Source: Bolinopsis microptera (lineage: Eukaryota; Ctenophora; Tentaculata; Lobata; Bolinopsidae). Taken from it: a stretch of DNA of 64,000 nt. This document shows, piece by piece, positions 61,160 through 64,000 of the stretch (position 1 is the stretch's first letter; every line of letters starts with the position of its first letter). Both the position numbers and the translations under genes were made by a program. The DNA lies in the NCBI RefSeq assembly GCF_026151205.1, contig NC_087072.1, positions 2,809,375-2,873,374 of the forward strand, read 5' to 3'. The notes beneath the pieces were generated by a model. That model was not told the origin of the DNA. It did not search any database and saw only the letters and a program-made list of their open reading frames with translations.

Positions 61160-62076
61160 GAAGACCGTTGATTGTTGTTAAACTGAGAATACGTGTTTGC
61201 ACCAGAATTCCTACTATAACGGTTCTGATTTCTAGACCAACATTGACTTGTGTGATGGTTTGTCCTATGACAGATATTACATGATCTAACATCTTGTTCA
61301 TTGCGGTACTGATCAGATCTGATACTACGACAGAATCTCGCCATGTGTCCAGGCTGGTTACAGTTATAGCAGATCATGGGGCGTTCACTGCGCCTTGAGT
61401 TGTTCTGGTTGTGGTTCTGTACTGTGCGGTAATTGGTATGCGGTACACGAGGTTGATCTGGGCCGTCAATACGTAAAACGTCAAATGAAGACTGCAACTG
61501 TGAAACTGGTTCTAAATCACCATGATCCTGGGTTGATATCAGTATATGTTCGTGTTTGATAGCTAAGCGTGTAGCTACATCAAACAACTTCAACTCAGAT
61601 TCCTTAAGTTTCCGCCTTACTTCTACACTGTGGAGCCCATTACCCAAAGCAGACAAACACGCCTCATTCTTGAGAGTATGCTCAAGGGGAGAGAACGCCT
61701 TCGCAGCTTCTGTTTCAATACGTAATGCGAAATCCTCCACATTTTCATCCGGATTCTGCCTTAATTTGTACATAGCATCTCTCAAGGTACGTGACTCCGC
61801 ATCTGGGTACAATACTGCTCTGATAGCCGCAGTGAATTTAGTCACGGACAAAATGTTAGCACTGTTTATGGTATTCAAAATGCTTTTAAACTTCCGGTAC
61901 ATCTTATCGTCTTCTACAAGATTTAATAGACGTAAATCTAGGTTGTTAACATAACTATCACCACTTATAATCATGTATTGTTCAAATCTATCTAAAAATA
62001 TACAGATATCTTGCCCCACCTTAAACTTAGGAGGCTTGGCGATCTGAGCTTTTGACTGAACATTTACACTAGGCAA
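61105..62076 (-). CDS. Gypsy-like Gag (capsid and two zinc knuckles)
   Basis: 323 residues from the first Met, though the frame is open upstream. A capsid-like region contains KFKVGQDICIFLDRFEQYM, LNLVEDDKMYRKF, RTLRDAMYKLRQNPDENVEDF and ALGNGL. Two knuckles follow, CYNCNQPGHMARFC and CNICHRTNHHTSQC, both fitting C-x2-C-x4-H-x4-C. The Asn/Arg/Gln-rich tail ends at a TAG inside the predicted pseudoknot. It overlaps the upstream Gag ORF by 13 nt in another frame. Confidence 0.88.
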   Translation of the reverse strand: MPSVNVQSKAQIAKPPKFKVGQDICIFLDRFEQYMIISGDSYVNNLDLRLLNLVEDDKMYRKFKSILNTINSANILSVTKFTAAIRAVLYPDAESRTLRDAMYKLRQNPDENVEDFALRIETEAAKAFSPLEHTLKNEACLSALGNGLHSVEVRRKLKESELKLFDVATRLAIKHEHILISTQDHGDLEPVSQLQSSFDVLRIDGPDQPRVPHTNYRTVQNHNQNNSRRSERPMICYNCNQPGHMARFCRSIRSDQYRNEQDVRSCNICHRTNHHTSQCWSRNQNRYSRNSGANTYSQFNNNQRSSLNGNTAGEFTVHPSRLN

Positions 62077-62324
62077 TCGTGCAAGAAACTGTGTTCTGGA
62101 AATTCTGGAGGTGAAACTATTTCCTGTTTGTTATCAGCATTAGTTCGTTTATTATCAGATACTAAGTATTGTTGATGTTCTGAATTATACTCTGCTATTT
62201 GTCTCTCGATGTTTGTGTGCTCAACTTTAGCAGTAGTAATTTTGACCACAAGTTCTCCTAGATTTACATTTATTTCCTTTACATCCTGACTAGTTTCTTG
62301 ACCATCCTTACTCTGCTTTATCAA
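62064..62324 (-). CDS. Gypsy-like Gag, N-terminal coiled-coil part
   Basis: 86 codons, Lys/Glu-rich with a coiled-coil-like pattern (VKEINVNLGELVVKI, VEHTNIERQIAEY). It ends near where the main Gag frame begins, and the main frame stays open upstream for at least 20 codons (RISRTQFLARL), so the two may be one Gag separated by a frameshift, or the short ORF may be a separate leader. About 100 bp of leader separates it from the 5' LTR. Confidence 0.6.
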   Translation of the reverse strand: MIKQSKDGQETSQDVKEINVNLGELVVKITTAKVEHTNIERQIAEYNSEHQQYLVSDNKRTNADNKQEIVSPPEFPEHSFLHDCLV

Positions 62325-62431
62325 ACTACTTATCTGTTCATCTAATTCAGCTATTGCTTTTACGGAAGCTTCTAGTTCGATTCGGACAGTAAGGTAGACG
62401 ACATTAAGTTTACTTTCCGTGGCCCTCCAGA

Positions 62432-63296
62432 TGTTGTAAACGAGGTATTATACTAAAAGTTGGTCTACGTGGCGAGAAAGTGGGCGTTCCTAACTTATGT
62501 CAATCTACACTCACTAGTATCAAACGATCGGGAAGTATGTCCCAATATCAATAACAGAAAAGGAGAGAAGTGTGTCTCAACAATTTAGTTGTATCAGAAG
62601 TGTGTCCGATACAACAGTAAGGAGTGTGCCTTACTAAACTTCAACAATAAATACGTAACAGTAAAGGAGAGAAGTGTGTCTCTACAATTTGGTTGTATCA
62701 GAAGCGTGTCTGATACTACAGTAAGGAGTGTGCCTTACTAAACTTCAACAACAAATACGTAACAATAAAGGAGAGAAGTGTGTCTCTACAATTTGGTTGT
62801 ATCAGAAGTGTGTCCGATACAACAGTAAGGAGTGTGCCTTACTAAACTTCAACAGTAAATTTATAAAGGTGAGAAGTGTGTCTCACTAAAAATGTCTAAA
62901 TAGAATAGAAAAAAGTCTTTGGATAATTCGGTAAATAAACGTATTGTACTTTGTAATAATCTTAAAAACTCTCCAAAAGGGGGACGTGACACAGACACCC
63001 GCACTGAACAAGTAGGCCCTTAAAAAGGCTGTACTCACGCGTGAATATAAGTCACGCATGAGTACAACTTCCGCGTGCTCGTACTTACACTAAAACTAAA
63101 ATTTAAAGATAAGAAATGTAAATGAATGTAACCTAGCACTAAAAGGATTCTAAAAGATGCTGCAATATAAAACCTACGAAATTACTTTACCCTAGTGGAC
63201 TATAAGAACTAACTATTAAACTATAATATAAACTGTACTAAAAACCTAACTTAACCCTTGATCCTACTAAATTGACCCTAATCCTACTTTACTACA
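62432..63296 (-). repeat. 5' LTR of the gypsy-like element
   Basis: Same length as the 3' LTR, with roughly eight visible differences (for example near 62716, 62855 and 63291), including two compensating indels. It abuts the target duplication ATGT and the zinc-finger sequence on the right. Confidence 0.93.
62530..62886 (-). repeat. Array of 11 stem-loops with a common loop, in the 5' LTR
   Basis: Same order as 55167-55522: GGGA/TCCC at 62530, three 104-bp repeats, and GTGAGA/TCTCAC at 62869-62886, all closing AGTGTG-type loops. One stem differs (GATACTAC instead of GATACAAC near 62713), which weakens that pairing by one base. Confidence 0.88.
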
Positions 63297-63939
63297 ATGT
63301 CAAGCTCACTTCCTGTATGATGAGTTCTTTGTGGAACACATCAGAGAACATCATGGTGAAGCAATCAATGATATGTCTACTAGAAATGTCTTGTTCAATT
63401 CATTACCATCATCAGTCAGGTTGGGCAAAGAAAATACTTCTTCTGTTGGGAAAGCTTTTAAATGTGACGATTGTTCTTATACCTGTAATGAGAATAGTGA
63501 TCTTGTGAACCATTTATGTATTCACACGGGAGAAAAACCCTACAAGTGTACGGAATGTTCATTTGCTTGCTCTTTTAAATCAAAGCTTATTAACCACCAA
63601 CGTACTCACACGGGAGAGAAACCCTACAAGTGTAGTCAATATTCATATTCTAGTGCTCAGAATGTTGATCTCAAGAAACATATGAGGACCCACACAGGAG
63701 AGAAACCCTACAAGTGTAAGGATTGTTCATATTCTTGTGCTCAGAAAGGTAATCTCACATTACATATGAGGACTCACACAGGAGAGAAACACTACAAGTG
63801 TAAGGAATGTTCATATGTTAGTGCTCAGAAAGGTAATCTCACATTACATATGAGGACTCACACAGGAGAGAAACCCTACAAGTGTAAGGAATGTTCATAT
63901 TGTAGTGCTCGGAAAGGTGATCTCACATTACATATATGA
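63297..63939 (+). pseudogene. C2H2 zinc-finger copy 4, 3' part (split and frameshifted)
   Basis: Resumes at ATGTCAAGCTCACTTCC, the continuation of finger 1 in copies 2 and 3 (FVEHIREHHGEAINDMS). It then encodes FKCDDCSYTCNENSDLVNH and five more fingers with [16 protein letters not shown] linkers. The third finger has Tyr for its second Cys (YKCSQYSYSSAQ). A 2-bp TA insertion near 63933 (LHI then stop) breaks the frame; the finger sequence itself continues in another frame to the window edge at 64000. Confidence 0.88.
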
Positions 63940-64000
63940 GGACTCACACAGGAGAGAAACCCTACAAGTGTAAGGAATGTTCATATTGTAGTGCTCGGAA

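Larger units (their letters stand above)
55069..63296 (-). mobile_element. Gypsy-like LTR retrotransposon (full length, minus strand)
   Basis: Two 865-bp LTRs (55069-55933, 62432-63296), about 99% alike by eye, flank gag and pol on the minus strand in the order gag, protease, RT, RNase H, integrase, which is the gypsy order. TG...CA ends and a 4-bp target duplication ATGT (55065-55068, 63297-63300) are visible. No envelope ORF lies between integrase and the 3' LTR. The copy is damaged by one stop and at least two frameshifts in pol. It sits inside zinc-finger copy 4. Confidence 0.92.

Overview
This window is eukaryotic repeat-rich DNA from an animal, almost certainly an invertebrate. The C2H2 zinc-finger genes have an AG splice acceptor just before their start codons. 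Around them lie CR1-, HERO- and I-like non-LTR elements, a Penelope-type relic, gypsy- and copia-like LTR elements, and a 171-bp satellite. I cannot name the species; an arthropod such as a hemipteran would fit, but that is a weak inference. I see no bacterial operon, rRNA, tRNA or CRISPR array.

Layout. 1-1.9 kb: an ORF tail at the edge, a hairpin and a 47-bp tandem repeat. 1.9-10.4 kb: CR1-like copy A (ORF1 with PHD and SGNH esterase domains, overlapping ORF2 with PHD-like, endonuclease and RT domains), split by a minus-strand, 5'-truncated HERO-like element flanked by a perfect 302-bp direct repeat. 10.5-18.75 kb: the 171-bp satellite, forward then inverted, around a 1.65-kb GGA-rich polypurine hub. 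19.7-24.55 kb: an I-like element (endonuclease, RT, RNase H, poly-A) broken by one frameshift. 24.5-36.7 kb: a small GC-rich mobile-element family, and an old RT fragment split by 11 kb of decayed retroelements. A stretch inside that insert (about 32.1-35.6 kb) looks like a corrupted second copy of its neighbour and is probably an assembly artefact. 37.7-48.0 kb: an RT tail, then minus-strand CR1-like copy B, split by a young copia-like element that has gag-protease but no integrase or RT. 48.0-49.0 kb: a non-LTR 3' end with an (TTGTATCC)n tail and a small mobile element with an 8-bp target duplication. 49.1-64 kb: a tandem C2H2 zinc-finger cluster, whose fourth complete copy is split by an 8.2-kb gypsy-like LTR element.

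How it works together. Most coding sequence belongs to mobile elements nested in one another, which allows relative dating: HERO entered CR1 copy A, the copia-like element entered CR1 copy B, and the gypsy-like element entered a zinc-finger gene. The only probable host genes are the zinc-finger copies, which vary in finger number through repeat gain and loss.

The most novel signals are in the gypsy-like element. Each LTR carries 11 consecutive stem-loops of five different stem sequences, all closing nearly the same six-base loop (AGTGTG on +, CACACU in the sense RNA). The gag/pol junction has a TTTAAAC slippery heptamer followed, six bases later, by a predicted pseudoknot.
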